A DNA stretch of 28,331 nt from Sphingomonadaceae bacterium (GTDB lineage Bacteria > Pseudomonadota > Alphaproteobacteria > Sphingomonadales > Sphingomonadaceae): contig JACVCM010000017.1 in assembly GCA_016742125.1 (NCBI GenBank), positions 13,908 to 42,238 on the forward strand. The letters are read 5' to 3'. Shown here piece after piece: positions 16,091-23,916 of the stretch. The position numbers and the translations under genes were made by a program. Numbering within the stretch: position 1 is the first letter of the stretch; each line of letters begins with the position of its first letter. The notes under the pieces were generated by a model. It did no database searches, was not told where the DNA came from, and saw only the letters and a list, made by a program, of their open reading frames with translations.

Positions 16091-16518
16091 AAGCCATGTA
16101 TACCGCAGTCGCCACCGCTCATGGCGGTCGTCAGGGCCATGTCAAAAGCGACGACGGCATGCTTGATCTCGACACTGTCACCCCCAAATCAATGGGCGGT
16201 CCGGGTGGAGACGGAACCAATCCCGAGCAGCTTTTTGCGGCGGGCTATGCCGCCTGTTTCCAGAGCGCGATGCAGTTCGTTGCCGGACAGCAGAAGATCG
16301 ATGCGAGCGAATCGACTGTCACCGGACATGTCTCCATAGGCCCTAATGAAAACGGCCCCGGCTTCATGCTGGCGGTGAAACATGTTGTGACCTTGCCGAA
16401 ACTCGATCAGGCGGCGGCAGAAAAGCTGGTGCACGACGCCCATGCCGTCTGCCCTTATTCCAACGCGACGCGCGGCAATATCGAGGTTGAATTCGAAGTG
16501 ACCGGAGGCGCGGCATGA
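16087..16518 (+). CDS. ohr: Organic hydroperoxide resistance protein (Ohr/OsmC family)
   Basis: Encodes 143 aa, standard Ohr length. The two redox cysteines are Cys57 (GYAACFQSA) and Cys122 (VCPYSNATRGN). The active-site arginine region GGRQGH is at 13-18 and the GTNPEQLFAAGYA glutamate block at about 43-55. Ohr reduces organic hydroperoxides by a dithiol mechanism in the cytoplasm, usually recycled by lipoylated proteins. I chose ATG at 16087, which overlaps the previous stop as ATGA and has AAGGAG upstream; the long open frame before it is out of register with the NmrA gene. Ohr is usually next to its MarR regulator OhrR; here it is embedded in a catabolic operon with none visible. Confidence 0.93.
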   Translation: MKAMYTAVATAHGGRQGHVKSDDGMLDLDTVTPKSMGGPGGDGTNPEQLFAAGYAACFQSAMQFVAGQQKIDASESTVTGHVSIGPNENGPGFMLAVKHVVTLPKLDQAAAEKLVHDAHAVCPYSNATRGNIEVEFEVTGGAA

Positions 16519-16973
16519 CGGGCTATTCGTCCGCACTCGCCGCCGAGCATGAAGCGCCGCCGATGCGGCCGTTGGGGGATGGCGATCACCCCAACGCACA
16601 TATGCTCTACAAGGCACATTCGGCGTTCAAGGCCGGCGATGTCGAGGCGCTGTTCTCGGCTATGGCGGACGATGTCGTCTGGCATGTTCCCGGTGACAAT
16701 GCGCTCGCCGGCACGTATCGCGGGCGGGAAGAAATCTTGCGTAATTTCGGCATGCTGCAGGCTGCAGTCGATGCCTATTGGGCCCACCCGCTCGATTATT
16801 TCGGTAGCGACGACCATGCCGTACTGATCGCTGAGGTGCGCGCGCGCAAGGGCGACCGGACGCTCGAAACAAAAGAGGCAATGACCTGGCGCGTCGAGAA
16901 TGGCAAGCTCAAGGAATGCTGGCACATGTGCCTCGAACCCGAAAAATGGGATGCGTTTTTCGTCAAGGAGTGA
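16515..16973 (+). CDS. SnoaL-like (NTF2-fold) protein
   Basis: Encodes 152 aa, one NTF2/SnoaL domain after about 25 flexible residues. Characteristic pieces are YKAHSAFKAGDVEALFSAMADDVVWHVPG (about 32-60), TYRGREEI (66-73), a VRARKGDRTLE strand and the closing W-H-EP-KWDAFF helix. Family members include polyketide cyclases, ketosteroid isomerase relatives and ligand-binding proteins. The start overlaps the Ohr stop as ATGA. Its last 11 bp overlap the 3' end of the opposite-strand MIP18-like gene. The substrate is unknown. Confidence 0.8.
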   Translation: MTGYSSALAAEHEAPPMRPLGDGDHPNAHMLYKAHSAFKAGDVEALFSAMADDVVWHVPGDNALAGTYRGREEILRNFGMLQAAVDAYWAHPLDYFGSDDHAVLIAEVRARKGDRTLETKEAMTWRVENGKLKECWHMCLEPEKWDAFFVKE

Positions 16974-17298
16974 GGCGGTTGCGCCATGCTTGAGGTTGGC
17001 CGGTCATTGTCAGCTGACCCGAGGTCATAAGTTCCGGCGTCCACGCGAAATCGGTGTCGATGTGGGTTTCCACCCGATCGATGCCGTCGATCTGCGTGAG
17101 ATCGCGGGCAGCGGCCTCGGTGAAGTGCGGGGCCATGGTGCAGCCCGCAAAGGTAACGCAAAAAGTGATGGACAGGGTACGATGGTGAAGCTCCCACCTG
17201 CGTACCAGCCCCATATCAAGAACCGAAACCGGTCGACCTGCTGCAATGCTGCACGGGTCGTAAATGCATGCCAGTATGTCTCGGATCTGTTCGTCCAT
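16963..17298 (-). CDS. MIP18/DUF59 (PaaD-like) iron-sulfur maturation protein
   Basis: Encodes 111 aa from ATG at 17298, which shares one base with the amidohydrolase stop (TGATG); an in-frame ATG at 17316 would add six residues. The DUF59 pattern is visible: I-DILACIYDPC near the N-terminus, VLDMGLVRRWEL, and ITFCVTFAGCTMAPHF containing the conserved cysteine. It departs from the usual PGCP form (AGCT here). Members such as PaaD and SufT help assemble Fe-S clusters, often for oxygenases encoded nearby. The Rieske oxygenase at 18520-20291 is the natural client. This is inference. Confidence 0.75.
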   Translation of the reverse strand: MDEQIRDILACIYDPCSIAAGRPVSVLDMGLVRRWELHHRTLSITFCVTFAGCTMAPHFTEAAARDLTQIDGIDRVETHIDTDFAWTPELMTSGQLTMTGQPQAWRNRLTP

Positions 17299-18377
17299 CA
17301 CATCTGCGACCAGCATGACCAGGGTGCTTTCAGTTCTTTGCCGTCAAAGCCGTCTCCTGCTTGCCGTGACTTCCAGTGGTCGATGTCGATGCCAATCATG
17401 CGGGCATAATTGCCGCCCAGGATCATGCGTTTCACAGTTTCGTCGATTTGTGGAATTCCATGACGGACCATCGTTTCTTCCGAATAAGCAAACGCCCAGA
17501 AGAGCTGCAACAGATGCTGCGGATGGACGACGGTGCAACCGCTCGACCACAGTATTTTCTCCGGCCCGCCCCATTGCATGAGCAATGCCAGCGCGGCCTC
17601 GAAACGGCCCGGTGCCTGCCACAGCATCGCGGTGGTGGTTTCCAGATTGGCGTAGACATTGGGAAAGCGCCCGATGGCCATCGCGGTTTCCTCGATAAAG
17701 GCCATGCCCGAATGGACGATCTCGAAGGCCATATCGGGAAAGGCATCGGCGGCCTGTTCGAAATCCTCGCCGATGCGATAGGGCGCGAGCGGAACCGAGC
17801 CGTTGGGCAGCGCCTTGTGGATCGCGATGCTTTTGAGGCCCAAGGCGCGTGCGCGCTCGATCACGCGCATTACGGTATCGTCGTTCGTCAGCCAGCGGCG
17901 ATAAGGATCCATCTGGTGCGGATAAAGCTTAACACCTATCGCGTTCGGTGTATTTACCACCTGCCGTTCCAGATCGTCGATGACCGCAGAAACCTCCTGC
18001 GTCGGGTCGAGCCCGACATAGCCCAAAACCCGTGTCGGCCAGCGGCTAGTCATTTCCACCGTTTTCCATTCCGCGGCAAATCCGTCCTTGAACCAGCTGT
18101 CGAGCCGGAGCGTGTGCGTGGCGGCAAGGCTGGTCTGGCTTTCCTCGAATATCGTGCGCACCAGTGCTTCGGGCGACATGTCGGTCATGTAAATGGCTTG
18201 CGGGCACAGCGCGGTCGGCGGGCTGAGCATCGAATGCAGGCCATAGGACATCTGGTAAAGCTGTTGGCCATATTTGGAGGCCACGTTGGAGGTGTCCAGA
18301 TTGAGCGCGTGGATGACCGGATCGATCACGAAAACATCGTCGGGAAGCAACGGCAGATTTTCAAGCGATGCGGACAT
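17298..18377 (-). CDS. Amidohydrolase-superfamily (ACMSD-like) protein with altered metal site
   Basis: Encodes 359 aa from ATG at 18377, preceded by AGGAGA. The TIM-barrel amidohydrolase 2 pattern is present: Asp19-x3-His23 near the N-terminus in place of HxH/DxH, GVKLYPH (148-154), His187 (AIHKALP) and His222 (IVHSGM). The usual motif with the catalytic/metal aspartate (LWGTD) reads ILWSSGC (275-281), with glycine at the aspartate position. It may use another metal set, act without hydrolysis, or be a non-catalytic partner of the intact homologue at 11278-12768. Members of the family decarboxylate or hydrolyse aromatic acids. It is first in a two-gene unit with the PaaD-like gene and divergent from the Rieske oxygenase. 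Confidence 0.78.
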   Translation of the reverse strand: MSASLENLPLLPDDVFVIDPVIHALNLDTSNVASKYGQQLYQMSYGLHSMLSPPTALCPQAIYMTDMSPEALVRTIFEESQTSLAATHTLRLDSWFKDGFAAEWKTVEMTSRWPTRVLGYVGLDPTQEVSAVIDDLERQVVNTPNAIGVKLYPHQMDPYRRWLTNDDTVMRVIERARALGLKSIAIHKALPNGSVPLAPYRIGEDFEQAADAFPDMAFEIVHSGMAFIEETAMAIGRFPNVYANLETTTAMLWQAPGRFEAALALLMQWGGPEKILWSSGCTVVHPQHLLQLFWAFAYSEETMVRHGIPQIDETVKRMILGGNYARMIGIDIDHWKSRQAGDGFDGKELKAPWSCWSQM

Positions 18378-18519
18378 TGGCTCTCCTGTCGTACACTCTT
18401 ATGCCGTGTTTTGCCGACATTGCCACCCGCGCTGCGGTCGCGTGCACATAACCATAATTCATGCAGACTGTGCCCAACGTGTCGTTGCTGTCCGCCCGGC
18501 TGAGCATAGAGTCGCGGCA
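18378..18519. promoter_or_regulatory. Divergent intergenic region, amidohydrolase/Rieske oxygenase
   Basis: The 142-bp gap must hold both promoters. A TGCA pair (18443-18446 and 18462-18465) flanks an AT-rich core with CATAAT at 18452-18457, a 5/6 match to -10. No convincing -35 fits it. Binding by the LysR protein encoded at 23917 is likely from layout but not demonstrable. Confidence 0.35.
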
Positions 18520-19815
18520 ATGGTCATCGCAGAACTCAACCCGCAATTCCTTGTCCGCGCTGGCGAGGTCCACCGGTCGGTCTACACCGACCCGGCGATT
18601 TTCAAGCTGGAGATGGAGCGCATTTTCGGCCGTGCATGGCTCTATCTGGCGCATGAGAGCGAGGTGCCTGAGCCTGGTGACTATGTTGTGCGGCATATGG
18701 GGACGCAGGCGGTCATCCTGACGCGGGGAAAATCGGGGGGCATCGAAACAATCTTCAACCGGTGCAGCCATCGCGGTGCGACGCTGTGTGCGTTTGAAAA
18801 AGGTTCTGCACCGCATGGCCACCAATGCCCCTATCATGGCTGGACCTTCAACGCCGACGGCACGGTACGTTTTGTGTCCAATGCCAGCAACTATGACGGT
18901 GTGCTGGACGAAGCCGATTATGCGATTTCGCAGGTGCGAACCGAAACTTATCGCGGTTTCATCTTCGGCAATCTGGCGGGTCATGCAGCGCCCCCGCTCG
19001 GAGATTTCCTCGGTCACATGAAATCGACCATCGACGATCTGGTCGACCGTTCGCCAACCGGCAAAATCGAAGTCGGCAAATATCAGCTGCGTCATTATTA
19101 CCGCGCCAACTGGAAGATGACGTTCGAAAATCTGAACGACACCATCCATCCCGGCTTTGCCCATTCGGCATCGGTCGTATCCGCCAAGTCGGTGCTGGCA
19201 GAGGTCGGGCGCGACAATATCGTTCCGACGGTCGGCATGATGCTTGCCAATGGCAAGCCTATCCAGTTCTTTCAGGATCTGGACATGGTCACTACGCCTG
19301 GCGGGCACAGCTATATTGGCGGGCATATGGGTGCTGACTATACGCCCGACACCGCCGACGCCTACACGCAGTCGCTGATGGACTTCCATGGGCCGGAAAA
19401 GGCGAAGCAGGTGCTGTCGGTCGACCGGCACCTGATGCTGCTCTACCCCTCTTCTTTCTGGCATGCCCGTTATCAGACGATCCGGATCATCCGCCCCGTG
19501 CGGCACGATTTGACCGAAATGATCGGTTTCACTTTCAAGCTTGTTGGCGCGCCCGAAGAAACGCATGTGAATGCCATCGAATATTGCACTGGCGCGAACA
19601 GCGCAGCCTCGCCGGTCATAGCTGATGATTTGGAAATCTACGAACGCTGTCTGCTGGGTAATGAATATGACAGGCGCGAATGGATTCCGATGAGCCGCGG
19701 ACTCAACGAAGACCGCGAGCGCGGCAACAGCATCACGCGGACACCTGCAACCTCGGAAGCCTATATCCGCAACCAGTTCGCCGCTTGGGCCGACTATATG
19801 GGCAAAGCTTCGTGA
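18520..19815 (+). CDS. Rieske non-heme iron ring-hydroxylating oxygenase, alpha subunit
   Basis: Encodes 431 aa, typical length. The Rieske [2Fe-2S] ligands are Cys82, His84, Cys103 and His106 in C-x-H-x18-C-x2-H, one residue longer than the common x15-17 spacing. The mononuclear iron site is His210 and His215 in NDTIHPGFAH, with the electron-bridging Asp207 and a third ligand at Asp369 or Asp370 (IADDLEIYER). It would dihydroxylate or monohydroxylate an aromatic ring using electrons from a ferredoxin and reductase, neither of which is in the window. I chose ATG at 18520 for fit to the family N-terminus; no strong ribosome site is seen. The stop overlaps the beta-subunit start as GTGA. Confidence 0.93.
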   Translation: MVIAELNPQFLVRAGEVHRSVYTDPAIFKLEMERIFGRAWLYLAHESEVPEPGDYVVRHMGTQAVILTRGKSGGIETIFNRCSHRGATLCAFEKGSAPHGHQCPYHGWTFNADGTVRFVSNASNYDGVLDEADYAISQVRTETYRGFIFGNLAGHAAPPLGDFLGHMKSTIDDLVDRSPTGKIEVGKYQLRHYYRANWKMTFENLNDTIHPGFAHSASVVSAKSVLAEVGRDNIVPTVGMMLANGKPIQFFQDLDMVTTPGGHSYIGGHMGADYTPDTADAYTQSLMDFHGPEKAKQVLSVDRHLMLLYPSSFWHARYQTIRIIRPVRHDLTEMIGFTFKLVGAPEETHVNAIEYCTGANSAASPVIADDLEIYERCLLGNEYDRREWIPMSRGLNEDRERGNSITRTPATSEAYIRNQFAAWADYMGKAS

Positions 19816-20291
19816 TTGTGGAGGTATCCGACCTCATCCAGCTGGAAGCGGCGCTGCTGGACGATTGCCGATATGCCGAATGGATAGAGCTGTTTACCGA
19901 CGACTGTCTGTATTGGGTGCCGGTCTCGCCCGAAATGCAAAGCCCGCGCGATGGTCCTAGCCATTTCCGCGACGATCGCCAGGTAATGATGGTTCGCACA
20001 CACAGGCTCGCCAATCCACGAAGCTTCGGTGCTGAACCTTCCCCGCGCACTGTGCATATCATTTCGGGGATCCGCATCGAGGAAAGTACGCCAGAGGAAA
20101 TCCACGTCAGCTCAAGCCAGATCATGCTCGAATATCGCAATCGCGGGCGGTTCGAGGAGGATCAACGGGCTTTCGGAGGTCGCGTGCGGCACCGTCTTCT
20201 GCGCACGGCGGAGGGTTTGAGAATAGCCGAGAAGCGCATCGACCTTATCAACGCCGAAGGCGCGTTCAACGCCATGGCCGCGCCCTTATGA
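19812..20291 (+). CDS. Ring-hydroxylating oxygenase, beta subunit
   Basis: Encodes 159 aa with an NTF2-like fold. AALLDDCRYAEWIELFTDDCLYWVPV near the N-terminus and the HIISGIRIEES and HRLLRTAEGLRIAEKRIDLINAE stretches are typical of beta subunits of alpha3beta3 oxygenases. The start is GTG at 19812, overlapping the alpha-subunit stop; no ATG is available near it. It stabilises the alpha subunit and sometimes shapes specificity. Direct adjacency to the alpha gene supports the pairing. Confidence 0.9.
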   Translation: MIVEVSDLIQLEAALLDDCRYAEWIELFTDDCLYWVPVSPEMQSPRDGPSHFRDDRQVMMVRTHRLANPRSFGAEPSPRTVHIISGIRIEESTPEEIHVSSSQIMLEYRNRGRFEEDQRAFGGRVRHRLLRTAEGLRIAEKRIDLINAEGAFNAMAAPL

Positions 20292-21490
20292 GCATCGCCT
20301 GGATTCCCTATGGCGGTTACTGGTCCACTCCCTTTGTGCGGTGGCAAGGCGCCTTCTCAGAACTTCACAGCCTGAAATTTGCTGCCTGGGTGGCGAAGCG
20401 AGCGTTGGGAAAACGAGGTATCGCGCCCGAGGCTTTTGATTTCGGCGTGCTCGGTTTCACGGTGCCGCAAAAAGGCAGTTTTTACGGGCTGCCCTGGTTG
20501 ATGGGCGAAATCGGTGCTGCGGGGGTTGGCGGGCCGACGATCATGCAGGCATGCGCGACCTCGGCGCGCTGCGTGCAGACAGCGGCGCAGGAGGTGGCGG
20601 CTGGTGCTGCGAGCGCATCGCTTGTACTTACGTGCGATCGGGTATCGAACGGGCCGCACATCTATTATCCCGCGCCATCGGCCATGGGGGGAGCCGGCGA
20701 AAGCGAAAACTGGGTCCTCGACAATTTCGCGCGTGATCCCTTTGCCAACGTGGCGATGATCGAGACTGCAGAAAATGTCGCGCGCAAATGGGGTATCGAA
20801 CGCGCCGAGCAGGACGACATGACGCTGGTGCGCTACACCCAATATGCCGATGCGCTTACCGATGACCGGTCCTTTCAGCGGCGCTATATGGATCTGCCGT
20901 TCGATTATCCCGATGCGACATTTAGCAAAATTGCCGGACAGCTGACTGGCGACGAAGGCATCCAGCCAGCCAATGCCGACAAGGTGCGCGCGCTGCGGCC
21001 GGTTGTGGAAAGCGGCACTGTCACCTACGCCGGACAAACGCATCCGGCAGACGGCAGCGCGGGCATGCTCGTTGCCTCGCGCGATGCGGCGCGTGACCTC
21101 TCAACGGACAAGAGTGTCGACATTGCCATTCTCGGTTTTGGCCTGGCCCGCACAGAACCAGCCTATATGCCCGCCGCGCCCGTTCCCGCAGCAAAGCGTG
21201 CGCTCGAACAGGCCGGGCTATCGATAAGTCAGGTCGATGCGGTCAAGTCGCACAACCCGTTCATCGTCAACGACATCGTCTTTGCCCGCGAAACCGGCTT
21301 TCCGCTGGCTGAAATGAACCGGTTCGGCTGTTCGCTAGTCTGGGGACATCCGCAGGGTCCTACGGGCCTTCGCGGGTTGATCGAGCTGATCGAGCAACTC
21401 GTCCTTCGCGGTGGTGGACGGGGCCTTTTTCAGGGCTGCGCCGCAGGCGATACCGCAATGGCAGTCGTGATTGAGGTCGGCAAATGCTGA
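20288..21490 (+). CDS. Thiolase-family (SCPx/lipid-transfer-like) protein
   Basis: Encodes 400 aa. The nucleophile Cys89 lies in MQACATSARC, with His322 in SHNPF, His354 in GHPQGPTG and Cys384 in GCAAGD, the last two being the GHP and C-x-G-like motifs of thiolases. All active-site positions are thus represented. The sequence resembles the SCP-x/lipid-transfer type rather than FadA. Possible reactions are thiolytic or retro-aldol chain cleavage, or acyl transfer. Its ATG overlaps the beta-subunit stop and its end overlaps the ligase start by 7 bp. No DUF35 (OB-fold) partner, enoyl-CoA hydratase or acyl-CoA dehydrogenase is near, which argues against plain beta-oxidation. Confidence 0.85.
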   Translation: MSIAWIPYGGYWSTPFVRWQGAFSELHSLKFAAWVAKRALGKRGIAPEAFDFGVLGFTVPQKGSFYGLPWLMGEIGAAGVGGPTIMQACATSARCVQTAAQEVAAGAASASLVLTCDRVSNGPHIYYPAPSAMGGAGESENWVLDNFARDPFANVAMIETAENVARKWGIERAEQDDMTLVRYTQYADALTDDRSFQRRYMDLPFDYPDATFSKIAGQLTGDEGIQPANADKVRALRPVVESGTVTYAGQTHPADGSAGMLVASRDAARDLSTDKSVDIAILGFGLARTEPAYMPAAPVPAAKRALEQAGLSISQVDAVKSHNPFIVNDIVFARETGFPLAEMNRFGCSLVWGHPQGPTGLRGLIELIEQLVLRGGGRGLFQGCAAGDTAMAVVIEVGKC

Positions 21491-22992
21491 CCAGACCCGA
21501 CGGATTACGGCTATGGATGCCCGATACGACGGTGAGCATGTTGGAGCGTGCTGCAGCGACATGGCCGAATGCCATCGCGTTGGTGTATGGCGACGAGCGG
21601 CTGTCCTACGCCGAATATGAAGCGAATGTGCGCGCCCTTGCCCGCAAGCTGGTGGCATTAGGGGCGACCGGAAAACATGTCGTCATCCTTTTGCCCAACA
21701 GTCTCGATATTGCGGTCGCCATTTTTGCCGTGCAAGCGGCGGGCAGCACGTCGGTCACGCTCAATCCGGACTATTCGGCGGCAGAGCTTGGCCCGATCCT
21801 GGATCAGGTGCGGCCGGTATTGGCCATCGCAAATGACGATCTGCACGCTCGCTTGCTCGACCTGTTGCCGGCAGATGCACTCGTAGCTTCGATATCCATG
21901 CTCACGGCGTCGCAGCCTGAGCAGATTTTTCTTCCGGTCCTTAGACCTGACAGCATCGCGGTGTTGCAATTCACCGGCGGCACAACGGGCAGTCCGAAAG
22001 GCGCAATGTTAAGTCACCGCGCAGTGGCCACCAATGTAGTCCAGCGTGAGGCAGTGCTGCCGACAAATGCTGCTGACGAACAGATTATCTGCATGATGCC
22101 GCTTTATCACAGTTTCGCCGCCGCGATGTGCCTGCACCTGACCGCCTATGCCGGTGGCACGCTGCACATATTGCCGCGCTATCGACCGGACTGGGTGCTC
22201 GATTGTATCGAGCGGGAACATATCACCCGGCTGCCAGCGGGACCTACGTTATTCAACAGCCTGCTCGGTTTCGACGGTTTGACCCGCGAACGCGTTGCCA
22301 GCCTGCGTTGCGCCTATTCGGGGTCGGCACCGCTTCCGCAGGACACGCTCAGCCGCTGGGAGGCGCTGACGGGCGTGCCTATTTACGAGGGTTATGGGCA
22401 GAGCGAGGCAGGTCCGGTGCTCACCTATCATGGCCCCGACATGCGCCTGAAGCAGGGTTCGGTCGGTCCGCCATTGCCGCTTACCGAGATCGAGATAGTT
22501 GGTGGCGGGGTAGTTGGGGAAATCCGGGCGCGCGGGCCGCAGGTCATGGACGGTTATCTCGACCGGCCGGATGAAACCGCAGCTACGCTCATCAATGGCT
22601 GGCTTTATACCGGCGACATCGGCCGGATCGACGAAGACGGCTATGTGTTTATCGAGGACCGCAAGAAGGACATGGCCATCGTCGGCGGCTTCAACGTCTA
22701 CCCGCGCGAGATCGACGAGGTGCTGATGCAGTTGCCAGCGGTTCGGGAGGCAGGCGCCATCGGCGTGCCGGATGCCTATCGCGGCGAGGTAATCTGGGCT
22801 TATATAGTGGCCGACAATCTGGACCCTGAAACCGTCGAGATGCATTGCGCTGCCTCACTGGTGAAATACAAGCGGCCGAGCGCAATCAGATTCATCGAAG
22901 CCTTGCCGCGTACCAACGTCGGCAAGATCGACAAGCAGGCGTTGAAGGCGATGGCACGTGCCGAACTGGATGGAGGTACCGATGTCGCTTGA
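21484..22992 (+). CDS. AMP-forming acyl/aryl-CoA ligase
   Basis: Encodes 502 aa of the ANL superfamily. The ATP-binding P-loop TGGTTGSPKG is at 164-173. Further motifs are YEGYGQSEAG, the YTGDIG-D-DGY motif, the hinge DRKKDM and the adenylation lysine Lys481 in NVGKIDK. It activates a carboxylic acid, probably aromatic, to its CoA thioester through an acyl-AMP in the cytoplasm. It overlaps the thiolase gene by 7 bp and the hydrolase gene by 11 bp. Activation before hydroxylation would resemble the CoA-dependent salicylate to gentisate route known in actinobacteria, which suits the gentisate-type dioxygenase encoded at 26471. The substrate remains unassigned. Confidence 0.92.
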   Translation: MLTRPDGLRLWMPDTTVSMLERAAATWPNAIALVYGDERLSYAEYEANVRALARKLVALGATGKHVVILLPNSLDIAVAIFAVQAAGSTSVTLNPDYSAAELGPILDQVRPVLAIANDDLHARLLDLLPADALVASISMLTASQPEQIFLPVLRPDSIAVLQFTGGTTGSPKGAMLSHRAVATNVVQREAVLPTNAADEQIICMMPLYHSFAAAMCLHLTAYAGGTLHILPRYRPDWVLDCIEREHITRLPAGPTLFNSLLGFDGLTRERVASLRCAYSGSAPLPQDTLSRWEALTGVPIYEGYGQSEAGPVLTYHGPDMRLKQGSVGPPLPLTEIEIVGGGVVGEIRARGPQVMDGYLDRPDETAATLINGWLYTGDIGRIDEDGYVFIEDRKKDMAIVGGFNVYPREIDEVLMQLPAVREAGAIGVPDAYRGEVIWAYIVADNLDPETVEMHCAASLVKYKRPSAIRFIEALPRTNVGKIDKQALKAMARAELDGGTDVA

Positions 22993-23878
22993 ACAGGTCG
23001 CGCCGATTGCTGCTGCCTTCCGCGCCCGGCGTGCACAGCCGGTGCCGCCAATCGAAGCGCGCCGCCAGGGGTTCGAGGCGCAGATGGCAAATCTGCCGCT
23101 ACCAGAGGACTTTACGGCAAGGCCCGTCCAGATTGCCGCGCATCTGGGCGGCCTGTTTTGCGATGTCGGGGTTATCCAGAAACGCGTTCTGCTCTGGCTT
23201 CATGGCGGGGCTTTTGTGCTGGGTTCGTCTACAAGCTACCAGCCCTTTGCTGCCCGCCTTGCGCGCGCCAGCAGAGCGCGGGTGCTGCTGCCGGATTACC
23301 GTCTTGCGCCCGAACATGTTTTTCCTGCGGCGCTGGACGATGTCATGGGTACGCTCGACTGGCTTGAGGCGCAGGGTTATGCGATGGACCAAATTGGTGT
23401 CGGCGGCGACAGTGCTGGTGCCAATCTCGCGCTGGCGGCGGTGCAGGCGCGGGCAGGGGAAAGCCGACAGACACCATCGGCGTTGTGGCTGATATCGCCC
23501 TATCTCGATCTCACACATGGCGGGGTATCGATCCGCGACCGGGCGGATCGCGATCCGTTTATCGAAACATCGGATATGGACGCGACTGCGGGCGTGTATC
23601 TGGGGCCCGCTTCGCCGGCCGACCCGCGCGCATCACCCTTGTTCGGCAACGCCAAGGGCCTGCCACCGACGCTCATCCAGATCGGGTCGGAGGAAGTCCT
23701 TTTCGATGATGCCGCTCGCCTGCGCGATGCAATTGATGTCGCTGGCGGCCGGGTGGTTTTTCAGGAATGGGCCGGCATGATCCACGTCTGGCCGTTGTTC
23801 GCCCACGCGATTGAGGAAGGGCAATGGGCCATCGCGCAGGGCGGCAATTTCCTGCAACAGATTTGGGTGGCCGAATGA
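22982..23878 (+). CDS. Alpha/beta hydrolase, HSL family (fold-3)
   Basis: Encodes 298 aa from ATG at 22982, preceded by GGAGG; it overlaps the ligase end by 11 bp. The oxyanion motif HGGAF is at 74-78, DYRLAPEH at 105-112 and the nucleophile elbow GDSAG at 142-146 with Ser144. The acid is probably Glu238 in the GSEEVLFDD segment and the base His268 (MIHVW). The family comprises esterases and lipases acting on short acyl esters. In this operon it could hydrolyse an ester substrate or a CoA thioester. No signal peptide, so cytoplasmic. Confidence 0.9.
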   Translation: MSLEQVAPIAAAFRARRAQPVPPIEARRQGFEAQMANLPLPEDFTARPVQIAAHLGGLFCDVGVIQKRVLLWLHGGAFVLGSSTSYQPFAARLARASRARVLLPDYRLAPEHVFPAALDDVMGTLDWLEAQGYAMDQIGVGGDSAGANLALAAVQARAGESRQTPSALWLISPYLDLTHGGVSIRDRADRDPFIETSDMDATAGVYLGPASPADPRASPLFGNAKGLPPTLIQIGSEEVLFDDAARLRDAIDVAGGRVVFQEWAGMIHVWPLFAHAIEEGQWAIAQGGNFLQQIWVAE

Positions 23879-23882
23879 GGCG

Positions 23883-23908
23883 TTGCAAAAGTTCGGGGGC
23901 GCTATAGT
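23883..23908 (+). promoter_or_regulatory. Possible LysR promoter giving a near-leaderless mRNA
   Basis: TTGCAA (23883-23888) and TATAGT (23903-23908) lie in the short gap before the LysR gene, 14 bp apart, which is shorter than ideal. The -10-like box is only 8 nt before the ATG and there is no Shine-Dalgarno site. Transcription from it would start at or near the start codon. Confidence 0.25.
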
Positions 23909-23916
23909 CTCGCGCA

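Noticed and set aside
18274..18519. Upstream extension of the Rieske alpha subunit
   Set aside because: It overlaps the divergent amidohydrolase start and lacks similarity to oxygenase N-termini; ATG at 18520 gives the family length.
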